Assembly: GCA_016858145.1 (NCBI GenBank)
Contig: JAEHOE010000200.1
Location: 1 to 64,000, forward strand
Direction of reading: 5' to 3'
DNA: 64,000 nucleotides
Source: Edaphochlamys debaryana
Lineage: Eukaryota > Chlorophyta > Chlorophyceae > Chlamydomonadales
In this document: piece by piece, positions 33,101-44,569 of the stretch
Position numbering within the stretch: the stretch's first letter is position 1
Layout of the letters: every line of letters starts with the position of its first letter
Notes under the pieces: model-generated
Databases searched by the model: none
What the model was told of the DNA's origin: nothing
Seen by the model: the letters and a program-made list of their open reading frames with translations, nothing else
Program-made: the position numbers and the translations under genes

Positions 33101-34160
33101 CGTCAGCGCACAGCGTCGCTCATCCCGGCCCGTGCCGTCCGCCTCCAGGCCCCCGGCGACCCACATGGGGCCCCCGCTGCTTCCTTTATCAACTCCGCTC
33201 TCACTGCCCTCAGCGCCGCTCACCGGCCTCTCCCTTGCGCCTGCCTCCCCTCCGACGACTCCCATGGTCCCTCCGACCGGAGCCACCGCACCGCTCCCCA
33301 GCCCCCTCCTCCTGTCTCCAGCACCACCTCCCCTCCGCCCCTGCCCCCCGGCGCCCTCACCTGGTTGGCCTGCGCCACCGCCAGGCGGGGCACTCCGTCG
33401 GCACTGCTGAGCTCGATGTGGGTCGCCGCGTCCTGCTGCGCCACGGAGCCGGGCCGCAGCCGGGCGGCCGCGTCCCAGCGGCCCGCCTGCGGGCGCGAGC
33501 GTGGGTGTGGGTGGGTAGTGGTGTGTGGGTATGGGCATGAGTGGGTGCTGCGGCTTATGAAAGCTGCGGACCCTCAGCCCCGGCTTGACGCACCTGCACA
33601 AGACGCGGCGAGGCGTCGAGCCAGAGCGAGCGGGAAGGCCGGGCGCTGCCGATGCTGCGTGCTAGCAGCTGGCAGGGCAGGCTGCCCCTGCGCTCCAGCG
33701 GTAGCGAGGCGGCAGCCGAGGCCGTGGGCGCACTGCCAAGAGCGGATGCAAGACACGGCCGCTTTGAGGGCCTAGCCTCGTCGACCACTCCGGATGCGCT
33801 GTCGCCGTCTGGGCGTGCGCCGAGGGCTTTGGGTCCACGGAGCATCAGCGTGAGAAGGTCAGCCTTCGGCGCGGCGGTGGTGCGCCGCATGGCCAAAGCT
33901 GGAGCGGAAGAAGCTCGCTGTGTCGTCTGCGGCACAGCTACTTCATCTGATCTAGGCGCTGTACTCGCGGGAGGCGCCGCAGAGGCATCGGCTGAAGGCA
34001 AAGCAGCATCCGCGACATGCTTGGGCTGTGCAGGAGCCTCCTCCCGTGCCGCTAGCTTTTTCGCTGAGCTGACGCCAGTTGCAGCGCCGCTCGGCCCGCT
34101 CTCGCGAGGTGGTGCCTTCGCGACGGGGCGGAAATAAGCTTCAAGCGTCTTATAAGGCAT
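30182..34160 (-). CDS. WD40-repeat protein with PIP-box-like N-terminus
   Basis: Predicted 848 aa. Exons 34160-33594, 33486-33361, 32855-32400, 32086-31754, 31526-31320, 31039-30182, all phase 0. The first residues MPYKTLEAYFRP fit the L-x-x-aromatic-aromatic half of a PCNA-interacting PIP box, but lack the leading Gln. A basic, Ser/Ala-rich region follows to about residue 189. Beta-propeller features then appear: VAALGWDPRRPGRLAMVD, VVHLWDERRG, LVLWDVRRAS and a final GDVVCGTLGGQLMYW, with long Ala/Gly/acidic loops (SSDESDDGDVDEE). Blades are degenerate, so the exact WD40 subfamily is not assigned; a DNA-damage or replication-linked WD protein (WDR76/CMR1 type) is one possibility. The last exon ends against the duplicated spacer. 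Confidence 0.72.
32872..32955. repeat. 13-bp G-rich (GGGAGGGAGGGTA)n array in WD40 intron
   Basis: About six tandem units start 17 bp from the acceptor of the 32855-32400 exon. In the coding sense it is CCCTCCCTCCCTA and forms the polypyrimidine tract; the plus strand could form G-quadruplexes. Confidence 0.9.
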
Positions 34161-34990
34161 CGTGGCGTGCTTTGGCCTGTTAAGCACGCTGCATCTCGCT
34201 AATTGACAGAGCAGGAGTGGCAAGCTTGCGCGCAGCGGAAAACGCGCAAGAACTCGACCGGAATCCACGGACAGATGGCAGCTGCGATTTCACGACGCCG
34301 CGCGGTTTCACGCGTTCCCGCGTTGATAACAGGACAGGACAGGAGCGAGGGGAGTAGCATCGTCGAATCACGTCTTCAGCTCTCGACCGCTGGTGCCGCA
34401 CCTCGCGCCTTTCCCCTGCCTCTGCCCCCCTCTTCCCCCTCGCTGTCGAGTCCCGACCCCCCGACCCCCAAAGTTGCGCCCCATCCATCGCTGCTTTGGC
34501 TTTACTGATGACAGTGGTGTGTAGTGACGTTCGTGCCCACTGTAGAGGGCTCTCGCAAACGGCGGGCGAAGTTCCTGGCATGCAGACTGGACAGCAAAGG
34601 ACCAGAGGAAACAGCACCAGCACTCCCGAATACACCTATTATCTAGCGCATCCACCACTTTGCATAAGCAGAGGCTGCAGGCGTAGAAACACGAGGGGCG
34701 AGTTCGCACACAAAGCCGCGCGGGCCAACCCGAAGGCCGCCTAGCCATAGAACCTGACACCTTGGCAAGTAAACTGATTATCAGATTGCTCTAGCGGCCC
34801 AGCTGACAAGAGTGGGAAGAAGAGGCGACTCTGCATCACGCGGCGCTCTTGCCCCGAGAGCTCAGGAACACCCTAGCCACCCCTATGAGGATGCTTGGTT
34901 AAGCAATTCTCATACACGATCATCTAGGAGCCTTCGTGGAAGAACCCGGCCTTCGGCGATGTTGTTTCTGGAGTGCGACGCCTAGCCACG
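34161..34990. other. Divergent intergenic region between the WD40 and NLR-like genes
   Basis: Moderate GC, no gene recognised. It presumably carries both promoters. No clear TATA element. Confidence 0.5.
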
Positions 34991-37900
34991 ATGTCCAGCT
35001 TCTGGGACAGGCCCGTCGGGCAGTACCAGCAACAGGGACACTCGGCAAGGGGGCCGCTGTCCGCCAGCGTGCCAGGGCCAACGACCGAGTCGACCTGCGT
35101 GCCATGGGCGACGCCATCCTCCCGCCCCCATAAGCGCAGCAGCTCCGCCCCCCGCCGGGATCGCGGGGGCGCCTCTGTCCGGTCATCCTGGCCGGTCGAC
35201 CCGGCCGCGGGGCCCGGGTCGTCGCGTCGCAGTAGCACTGCGGGCGGGGCGCCGCCCAAGCACGTCTCACTCCTCGAGTACGTACGGAAGAAAGGCCCCA
35301 AGCATGCCCGCTTCGCCGTACAGCGGGTGGGACAGCTGCTGCCCTCGCCAGGCGAGTGTGGGGGCAAACCCCAGCCGGAGAGCAGGGACATACCGCTGTG
35401 AAGGAACGTGTAGGGCCGCCTCCCCGCCGCTCTCCCCACAACCGTACATTTCCCTCCGCCTCTTCTCCTCAAGACCCCACTTCCTCGAGGCATTCACACT
35501 TCCCTCCCCCAAACCCTTGACTTTGTTAAAACCCGCTCAGGCGGTGACGCGGCGGAGCTACTGCTGCTGTTGATGGACGTCACAGACGCGGCCCTGGCGA
35601 ACGGGTCCAACCTGGCGAGGCTGCGCGAGCGATGCCTGGCGCTGCTGGAGCTGCTGGACGCGTACGGCAGCCAGCTGATTGCCGTACGGCAGTACAAGCG
35701 GGTGGTGGGGGAGTACATGGACGTGCTGCAGGTGCGTGCGTGCGTGCGTGTGTGCGTGGGTCAAGGGGGGGCGGGGCAGGCGTGCGTGCTGAGTGCCGAG
35801 GGGCGGGGGCTGACGCCGCCGGTAGCTGGTGGGGTGCGGGGAGTGGCCCCGTTGGGGGATGCCGAGGAGGGGCACACGGCCCCTCCCACCTGACCAGACA
35901 TGGCTCCGTCAGGCCCACCCCACACTCCTGCACACGCACCCCCACACCCACCCGTAACCCTAGAGCGCCGTGGCCTACGCCCGCACCTACGCCAGCCGCA
36001 ACTGCTTACTAAGGCTGCTGTCGGTGGGGGACGACGGACAGCACTACAGGGAGCTGTGCGCCCGGCTGGGGCAGCTGGCGGAGCGGTTGGTCTCGCACGT
36101 GGCTGGGCCCGCGGCTGGGCCCGCGGTTGGGCCCGGCGGGGCCCGGCCGGGCTCGGCGGACGCGGCCGGGGCCGGAGGAGCAGCGTCGATTGGCACAGGC
36201 GGCGGGTCGAGGGCGGCGAGCGTGCGTGGGTCCGTGGCGGGGGCCAGTGGCGGCGCGGGCTCCGAGGTCGGCGCACGGGGGGGTCAGCAACAGCCCCACC
36301 GGGAGGGGGCGGAGGGGCTGGCAGCGAGCCTGGACCCGGCGCTGGCGGCACTGCGGGCGGAGTGCGACTTCCAGGTGGGTCCCGAGGGGGCGCGGGCAGG
36401 GGACCAGGGGTTTGGGGCGGCGGATGGCTGGCTGGTGTGGACTTGGCAGGCCCACGATGGGTCCGGTGCGCAGGGCCTGGCACGGGCCTGGTACGGGCCT
36501 TGGAAGGCCTGGTACGGGCCCGCTGCTCCGGGGTTGCTGTGGCCAGCGTGACCCCAGTCTCCCCCCGCCCCTGCCTCCTCCTGGCACCCATTCCCACCCC
36601 CCACCGCCACCCCCACCCCACCCCATCCCCCCACCCCCCAGGACCCCTCCGACCCCGCCCGGCGCAAGGCCGCGGAGCTGGGGGGGCTGCGGGAGGTGGC
36701 CTCGGACCCGGAGCGCCTGGGCCGGGTGCTGAGGCGGCTGGGGGCGGCGGAGGGCGTGAGCGTGGAGCTGGTGAGGGGGGGCTGGGGGTTTTATGGGGGC
36801 TGGGCGGTAGGGCGGAGGGCTCTGGGGGGACAGCGGGATCCCAAGTTTTGGCAGGGAAGAGGGAAGGGCGCAGAGATGAGTGCATTCGGGGCGCTGAACC
36901 CCGATAGGCCCCGGAAGATCTTGTACACGCCCCCGCGTTCCTCTCGAACACCCTCCACCCCCACCCCCACCCCACCCTCCACCCCGACCCATCCTCCCTC
37001 CATTCCCCCCCCCCCCAGGTCTCCTCCCTTCTGGAGGCCGCCCTCGACCCCGGCCCCTCCCGCCACATCCGCCACGCCGACCTGCGCACGCTGTGGCGCC
37101 GCTGCTTCGGCCACGAGGCGCGAGTGTCGTGGTCGGCCTTCTGGGACGCATTCCCGCTGCGACTCGTGGTGGGGCTCGGGGTGGGGAGGGCGGGAGGGGG
37201 GGGCCTTTGTTGGGTCTTCTGGGGGGTCTTCTGGGGGGGGTTGGGAACTATAAAAGGAGGTGGGACTGGGCCGCTGGTGGCACGGAGGCCAGAGCCATTT
37301 AGGATTCCTGCGCCTCGGCGGCCTTGGGGCAAGGGTTGGGGTGCCGGGGCCGGGTTGGAGGGCAGGCACCTCTGCCTCTGCCTCTGCCTCACCCGTGTCC
37401 CTCTCACCCCTCCCCACTTCTCCACCCACCCCTCTCCACCCCTCCCCACCAACCCCTCCCCTCCCCTCTCCCCCCCTCTCAGGAGAACCCCCTGGACAGG
37501 ACCCAGGTCGACGGCCTCCTCCCCCTCCCCCCTCCCCCCCTAGCAAGCCCCCCGAACCCCTCTACCCCCCCTCTTCCCCTCTCGTCCTTAGGAGAACCCC
37601 CTCGACAGCGCCCTGGTCGACACCCTGGACCGCATGACGGCCTCCGAGCCCGACCGCACCGCCTTCCGCCGGGCCGTGGACCGGGGGGACCCCGACACGC
37701 TGTCCGTGTGGGAGCTGCGGCTGGCGTTCACGGCGGATGGGTCGCTGGCGAAGCAGGCGAGAGGCAGGGGGAGGGCCCAGTCCGGTAACTGCTTTTGCAT
37801 GCAGGGCTGAGGAAGGGGATTGGGCGGCACCTGGGGTGAAGAACGGGGAGCCCCTTTGCCTCCATTCATGGGAGGTGGGGCGGGGTTAGGGCGGGGCAAA

Positions 37901-40900
37901 CTGATACAACCTGCTCTGACCCGACCCCTCCCCTCCCCGCCATCTGCCCCCCCCCCCGCAGGTGGGCCGCCTGCTACGTGCCGGCCGGGAGCAGGAGCCG
38001 CTGCCGTCCTGGCCCGCCCCCGCCTCCCCCTCGGCCGCCGCCTCCGCCGCTCAGTCCCCCCTCGCCGCGTCCCTCGCGGCCTCCCTCGCCGCTTCCCTGG
38101 CGCCCTCGCGGGCTGGGTCCCTGGTCGGGGCGAGGGCGGGCGGAGGAGGGGGTGCGACGGGGTCTCGACCGGGCTCGGCGGCGGGCTCGCGGGCCCAGTC
38201 TCAGCCGCCGTCGCGGGGCGTGTCGCGGAGTATCTCCCTGGTTTCGTCCTCCGCATCCTCCCGCCCCGCCACCGCCCCCGCCTCCCGAGGCGGGTCCGTG
38301 GCGGGCGGGGGCAGCCTACGGGCCGAGCCGCAGCCGGCACCTTCCCACAGCTCCCTCCGCGCATCGGCTGTGATTGCTCCCACGCCGCCGCCGCCCGGCA
38401 CTCCCCCGCCCGTGCCCGCGCCGGACCCCACGGCCGTGCCCCTCTTTGCCCTGCCGCCGACGGGCGTGACGCCGCCGCCGCCGCCGCCCCTGTCCACGCC
38501 ACGGAGTGTGTCGGGCCGTGGATCTGCTTTCGGAGGCGGCAGTACCTACGGCGGGCAGTCGTCAGCCGCGGGCGTGTCGTACCCGGCGCCCACGCATCTT
38601 GCCGTACAGATGCCGCCGCCGCCGCCGCACTACGGCGGCCGCGAGGGCGAGGCGGCCCAGCTGGTGGAGCTGCTGTCTGGGCCCAAGGGGGCCTCGGTGG
38701 TCCTGCTCGGGCCCGGCGGCATGGGTGAGTGGGCGGGGCGGTGGGCCCTGCTGGGCCCCGCTGGGCCTGGGGCGTGGCACCTAGGTTGCCGTCGTGACAC
38801 TCCTTCCTTCTCCTACCCCTGAAGCTTTGCGCCGCACCCGACTAGCCGCAGCTCTATCCTCAGTGCCTAGCCGCTTACCCCGCGTCCCCCCCCGCCCACC
38901 ACCCCCACCCCGTCGCCCCACCCCCCAGGCAAGTCCTGTCTGGCGGCTGACGTGGGCTGGCGGCTGCTGCGTAGCGGGCGGCTGGCGGGCGGCTGCGTGT
39001 GGGCGGACCTGCGGGAGGGGCGCTGCATGTCCGACCTGGAGGCGCGCATCTGCGCCGCTCTCGGCATTCAGTCGGTGGGTGGGCTGCTGGGCTGTGGGTT
39101 GGGGGGGCATGGGTGCAAAGGCATCCTGTGGGTTGGGGGGTCACGCGGGGGGTGGGGTCAATACATGGCACCCAGGGAAGGGGGTGCCACGCGCGCCCGC
39201 CCCGGCCCCGGTTGGTTGCCTGACCCAACGGACACTCATGCACGCCTCGCCTCACCACCCCACGCACTTCCCCCTCCCTCTCTGGCCCCCCGCACCCCTC
39301 TGCCCCCCCCCAGGAGCCCGGTTCCAACCTGGAGCGCATAGCGCAGGCGCTGCTGCTGCTCATGCGCCAGAGGGCTCGCCAGGTGGGGCGGAGGGATGGG
39401 TGGGCCTGCAGCAGTCATGGGGACGGGGGCTCGGGCCTGCCAGGGTACGACTGGGCTTTGGGGAACGCAATCTCGTTCAACCGAGCAAACGCCTGGCCCC
39501 CCTTTCGCCCCTCATTTCGCCCTCCCTCCTCCACCTCCTCACTCTCTCCCCTCCCCCTTCCCCCTGACAGGGCTGTGTGTACGACGCCGATCCCCCCGTG
39601 TCCGTGCTGCTGGTGCTGGATGGGGGGGAGGCGGCGGCGGAGCGGCCCCGGGCCTCGAGGGCGCTGGGGGACATGGTGGAGCAGGTGGGGGGGGGGAGGG
39701 CTGAGAGGGGGGATCTTGGGGGGGAGAGGGGGAGGGGTCCGGGGAAGAGGCGAAAGGGGGTGTTTGGGGGGGGGGGCGTGGGAAGAGTGAGCCATGGTGT
39801 TGAGGGGTCTTTTGTTTCCCCCCCACCTCACCCCAACTCCCACCCCACCCCAACTCCCACCCCACCCCGCCTACCCCCCCCCCCAGCTGCTCTACCGCGT
39901 GCCCCGCCTCCGCGTCGTCGTCACCTCCCGCACCGGCCTCGACCCCACCCTGCCGCTGGAGGAGCTGGTGCTGGGGCCGCTGCTGCTGCCCGCGGGGGCG
40001 GCGCTGGCGCACGCAGCCTGCCCCGACCTGAGCCAGGTGGGGGGGTGGGGGTGGGGGCGTGGAAGGGGGTGGGGAGGGGGTATGAGGTATGGGGGACGCC
40101 GGCTTGGGGCGCTGGGCGGCGCTGGCAGACTCAACGAGGGAGGCCCATCCAGGTCTGCCGCATCCCCTCACGATGCACTTGCGTCTTACCCGAGCGCCCT
40201 GCTTTTCCCCATGGTCCTGTACACACCTCAAGCCCGCCCCCACCCACCCCCTTCACCCCCATCCCCCCATGCACTGCCGCCCCCAGGTGGAGGCCGAGCG
40301 CCTGGCCGCCGCCTGCCGGGGCGTTCCGCTGGGCATCCGTGCGCTGGGGGAGGCGCTGGCGGCGGGGCGGCTGGGGCTCGAGGTGAGAGGGGGGGCCTGG
40401 GGGGGGCTGGGGAGGTTTGGGATGGGCGCAGGGCAGGAGGGGGCGGGAAAGCCGGTGTGGGGAAGGGACGCCGGGCGCAGCAGGTGGCTGCAAGAGCGGT
40501 CCGCGCTGCGCAGCTCCTGGGGGATTGTGTGGTGGAAGCCGGAGGCGGGCTTCCGCCCCTTCGCCACATGTATACCTCGGGAACACCCCATCCCACCCCA
40601 CCCCACCCCTATATCCCCATCCCACGCCACCCCTGTACCCCCACCCTGACCCGCACCGCAGGACGCCGCGCCCGGGCACCCGCACCCCCCCGGCCGCGCG
40701 GTCCGCTCCGCCGTGTGCACCCTGCGCGGGCAGCAGCAGATGGCGACCTGCCTGCTCAGCGTCTTCCCGGCGGCATTCGACTTGGGTGAGTGAGGGGTGG
40801 CCTGGCGGGGTGGGTTTGGGGGCTTGGACGGCAACGGGGGGGTGAAAGAGGGACGGGAGGGGTCAACCGGGTGGTGCGGTGGCGGGCCCTAGCGGCGGCT

Positions 40901-42071
40901 TCCCGGCGGCATTCGACCTGGGTGAGGGCATGGGGTGCGGTGTGGGGATGGGGAGGCTGGGGGCTGCGGCGGGGGAGGCGTGTGTGTAGAGAGGGTGTGG
41001 GCGGCGTGCCGGCGCCCTCGGTTTGCCCCTGCTCGACCTGGGGAAGCGAGCGGGTCCCGGGGGTCACTGGCTCCCGCTGGCCCTCATCCGCCTGCCTGTC
41101 CCCCCGCGCGCCGCAGAGGATGCCGCCGCCATTCTGCGCCTGCCGCTTAGCCAGGTGGGGTGGGGTGGGGTGGGGTGCTATGCGCTGCCATGTTGGCTTG
41201 GAGCCTGGAGCTCGTCCGCTGCTTGTCTCGCCCGCCGCTGCCTGCACGACTCACCGTGAAGCGAGATACCAGCTCCTGCCAGTGTCCCAAACCACCCGTC
41301 TTCGTTCGCCACCCAACCGCCACCCAACCACCCACCAACTTCCAACCACCCAACCACCAACCGCAGGCCGCCGGCCTGGTCGCGGCCCTGGTCCGCCACG
41401 GCCTCCTGCAGCAGCTGGGCCCCGACGCCCACGCCATGCCCTGCCCCGTCCGCGCCGCCGCCTGCCTCGCGGGCGCCGAGCTGGACCCCCGCTCCCCCGC
41501 CCGGGCCGAGCGACGTTTCGTGCGGACCGTGCTGGAGCGACTGCGTGGGTGGGGCGGCATGGTGCGGGAGTGGTGGCGGCGGGAGCGGGAGCTGGCGTTC
41601 GAGGCGGCGCGGGGGCAGATGCCCAATGTGGGGAAGGCGCTGGAGCTGCTGGGGAGTAGGAGGCAGCAGAGGCACGGGCTGGAGGCGGCGTGGGTGGTGG
41701 AGGAGCTGCGGGGGGAGGGGGGCGACTTCGCGCGGGCGCTGGGGCTGGGGGCCAGGGTGGACGCGGCGCTCAAGGCGCAGGCTGCGCGGTGCGAGGTGGC
41801 GGCTGCGGCTGCGGCAGCGGGGGTGGGTGCGGTGGGGGCGGGGGCGGGGGCGGGGGCGGGGCTGTCGGGTCGGTCGAGGGGCGGGATGGGGTCCGGCGGG
41901 GGCGGGGGTGCGGGGTCGGGGGGAGGCGCAGGTGGGGGCGCGGCGCAGCAGCCTGCCGGGCCCGAGGACCCCTCCCTCAGCCGCTCACGGCCCTTCGGCG
42001 GTACGCGCTCCACGCTGTCTGACCACCGGCCCGTGACGGTGGCCGTGGCGGGCGGGTATGACTGGGACTGA
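34991..42071 (+). CDS. NLR-like STAND ATPase: 4-helix bundle (MLKL/HeLo type), EF-hand-like segment, NB-ARC
   Basis: Predicted 1203 aa, candidate immune or cell-death sensor. Exons: 34991-35351, 35541-35731, 35964-36374, 36642-36770, 37019-37168, 37592-37756, 37962-38724, 38929-39074, 39314-39382, 39571-39684, 39887-40036, 40287-40382, 40662-40785, 41117-41154, 41367-42071, all in phase; 35351 and 37756 use GC donors. Residues ~121-220 are a helical bundle like MLKL/HeLo N-terminal domains (LARLRERCLALLELLDAYG, YASRNCLLRLLS, YRELCARLGQLAERL). Residues ~365-469 resemble EF-hand/SWxxFW segments (VSWSAFWDAFP, VDRGDPDTLSVWELRLAF). After a Ser/Pro/Ala linker comes NB-ARC: GREGE, Walker A GPGGMGKS (split by an intron), Walker B VSVLLVLDGGE, sensor VVVTSRTG, and GLPL-like GVPLGIRALGEAL. 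A winged-helix-like part follows, then Gly-rich sequence ending AGGYDWD. No LRR, TPR or WD repeats are present. Confidence 0.82.
37477..37520 (+). repeat. Intronic copy of NLR-like acceptor and exon head
   Basis: Acceptor AG plus GAGAACCCCCTGGACAGG repeats the start of the 37592-37756 exon about 109 bp upstream of the genuine site, with a few substitutions. Confidence 0.8.
40899..40927 (+). repeat. Intronic copy of NLR-like exon tail and donor
   Basis: TCCCGGCGGCATTCGACCTG|GGTGAGG copies the end and donor of the 40662-40785 exon (genuine at 40763-40791) about 136 bp into the next intron. Confidence 0.85.
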
Positions 42072-44569
42072 GGCCGTGAGGGGGCATTCCAAGGGCCTGC
42101 TTGCACACCGGTGACATAGACACGATGTGGGCGTGGCGTGAGGTCGGCTCAGGCCGATTGGGCTTGTGTGACGGAGGCTGTGGCGGGGGGTTACGACTGG
42201 GACTGAGGCGGACGCCGGGGCCAGAAACTCGGGTTGCGGTGTGGGCGCGGAGGGTGCAGGGTGTGGCTGCCGGTAGACGTGGCAGGGGGCGTACGGAAGG
42301 GGGCGGGGTGGATGGCGGTGTGCTAGGGTTACGACCGGGACGGGGACTAAGGGGGGGGGGGCCAAGAGGGTAGACGGCCGGTGAATGGGACGGGTGAAGG
42401 GGTATTTTTGCGAGGATTGAGCGAGGGGCGTGGCATGTGTTGGGAGGATGTTGCAGCGGGTGCTTGCAGGGAGACCTCGGGGAGCAGCGGACGGGGGATG
42501 AGGGGAGGGGTGCCGCCGCTGTGGGGGCGGGCGGATGGAGGGTAGCCTCCGTTTTGACGGGTGGGGGGGGTTGGGGTTGCTTCCTCGACCCCGTGATGTC
42601 TCTGGCGAACAATGCGGAGCGAGCGCAACTTGTCGACGTCGGTTTATGGTTGCAGTTTGCCTTTTGATAGGCACAATGGGATAAAGCTCTCGCGGGAGCG
42701 GCAAGGTTTGCGCTCCGAGCTGAGTTGATGGAGTCTCGAGGTCTGCAGGATGGAATGAGATGGCACTGCAAGGGTGCTGCTGGTTGCTTGCTGTGTGAAG
42801 GGCTGATTTATGTTTGTGGACCTGCGTGGCAGGGATTCAAGGGTAGGCGCGTTCAGTAGCTTAGCTTAACACATTAGGGACGTTTTGCGGGCATGGGGGG
42901 CTGGCTGAAAGCGCCATCTGTATGCTGGCCAGATTATTCATTTGCACAGTGGCGTGAGGGGGTAGTGGGGGCAGTGATCAACAGGTTCGGACGTAGAGTA
43001 AGGGAGCAGTGATCTAGGGTGTGTGGTGTGCCGTGCAATACTGCTTTGGCAGGGCGCAAACACTGCTGATGCTGCTGGCAGTTTTGGAAGGAGTAGCGGG
43101 CTCCGGTTGGAAGTCGGTTGAAAGTGGGAACATCTGTTGTCGAACATCCGTTGTCGTAGACAGGCAAGGAAGAGGGCAGTCAGTCCAGCATTGTAGACAG
43201 CAACTGTGAGGACCGGCTTCTGTGCGATTGAGGGAGTGCACCGGCAAGGCCGAGGGCAAGGTATAACGATTACCCGTTCATTGCTCTCTTGTAAGGTTGA
43301 GCCCCTACCTCCCGTCTCTCCCCTCCCCAGCAGTGCCAATGCGGTTCGCCAGTCCTTGCCCAACAGGGCCAAGCAGCAGCCAAGCTAACTCTCATTCCCC
43401 TTCGCTTGAGCAGCCGTCTTGACACGACGGATCACGGGCGCATCAATACGCGCCGACTCGCAGCGGCCTTCTCAGCAGCACTCCGTCACCTCCACACTTG
43501 CCAGTCCCGGTACTCCTAAGCCACACGCAAGTCAACCTGCGCGTGTGTGGCAACCACTTGCATATGTCCTCCGCAGCTCGACGCAGTGACGAAGGCATTA
43601 AGAAACGAACGAACCAAGTTCGAGTGACGCCACAGCCACAGGGGGCCAAGCAGCACCAATTCTGACTCGTGATCTTGTTACCCAGGTTGGAATCGACACC
43701 ACGTCACAAATGAAACAGTTAGCAGAGCAGAGCCTACGGAAGGCTCACGCCGCTGGGCCGAGTAAACACGCCCCGAGCGACACAACACAACAACAACTGC
43801 AACGGGAAAGACAGCCAGCCATCACGGATCAGGCGGGCGTGTTTCGTGCCAACTGTCAACGGCCGTCGTCACGTGAAGACGTACGGCAAGGGTAAGCGCA
43901 TCCCAGCTACCCGCCAAGCCAAGCTTATTGAGGCGTAAGGGCGCGGTCAGCTTTAGCGGATCCTCGAGCCCCCATTCTAGACCTTAGGTAGTAAGCTCCC
44001 TCCGATATTGCTCGCTCCGAAGTAATGCACAGCCTCGACCTTAAGTACCTGCCCGTCCCACAATCTATCTGTTCCGCCCTCAACTGAAGAGCCAGCTTTC
44101 GAGATGACCGCGCACACACACCCATACGGCTCCCAACTCAGTGCCCCCAGCTACCCCCCCACCCACACGAAAGTACCCCACATACAGTAACCCCATTCCA
44201 CTAACGGTACCCAGAAACAACGAGCGGTGCTGCGAGCATGCAACGCCCTGCGGCGCCCCAATACTAAACCCAACTTTACACAGCGAGATGGAGCGCGCTT
44301 GCCCCCTCAAATGCCCCCGCTCTGCCCCGCCTCATGCACCTGCCCCCTTGCCCCCTGGGCCCCCGCCTCAGTGCTCAGTAGTACGGCATGCAACACGCAT
44401 GTACGGCCCGTACCGCAAGGCCCGTCCCCGGCTTGCCCCTGCCGGCCCCCCGCTCAGTGCTCAGTCCATCTTGGGCGTGGGTCCCGTCCTGGGCCCAGCC
44501 CACGGGGTCCCGTCCTGGGCCCCGTGTGGGCCCGCCCTCTTGGGGCAGCACTGCCGGGCCGCCGCCTCC
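42072..44569. other. Convergent spacer between NLR-like and permease genes
   Basis: No gene recognised. A G-rich stretch with repeated TACGACTGGGACTGAGG-like words near 42055-42210 echoes the last coding codons of the NLR-like gene. TGTAA at 43290-43294 is 1.2 kb from its stop. A minus-strand TGTAA (44276-44280) serves the permease. Confidence 0.5.
44276..44280 (-). promoter_or_regulatory. Candidate TGTAA polyadenylation signal of the permease
   Basis: TTACA on the plus strand, i.e. TGTAA on the coding strand, 290 bp past the permease stop. Confidence 0.4.

Noticed and set aside
35761..37452. 563-codon open frame antisense to the NLR-like gene
   Set aside because: Shadow of the plus-strand exons and C-rich introns. 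Composition is Pro/Arg-rich with no domain, while the plus strand has a phase-consistent exon chain.
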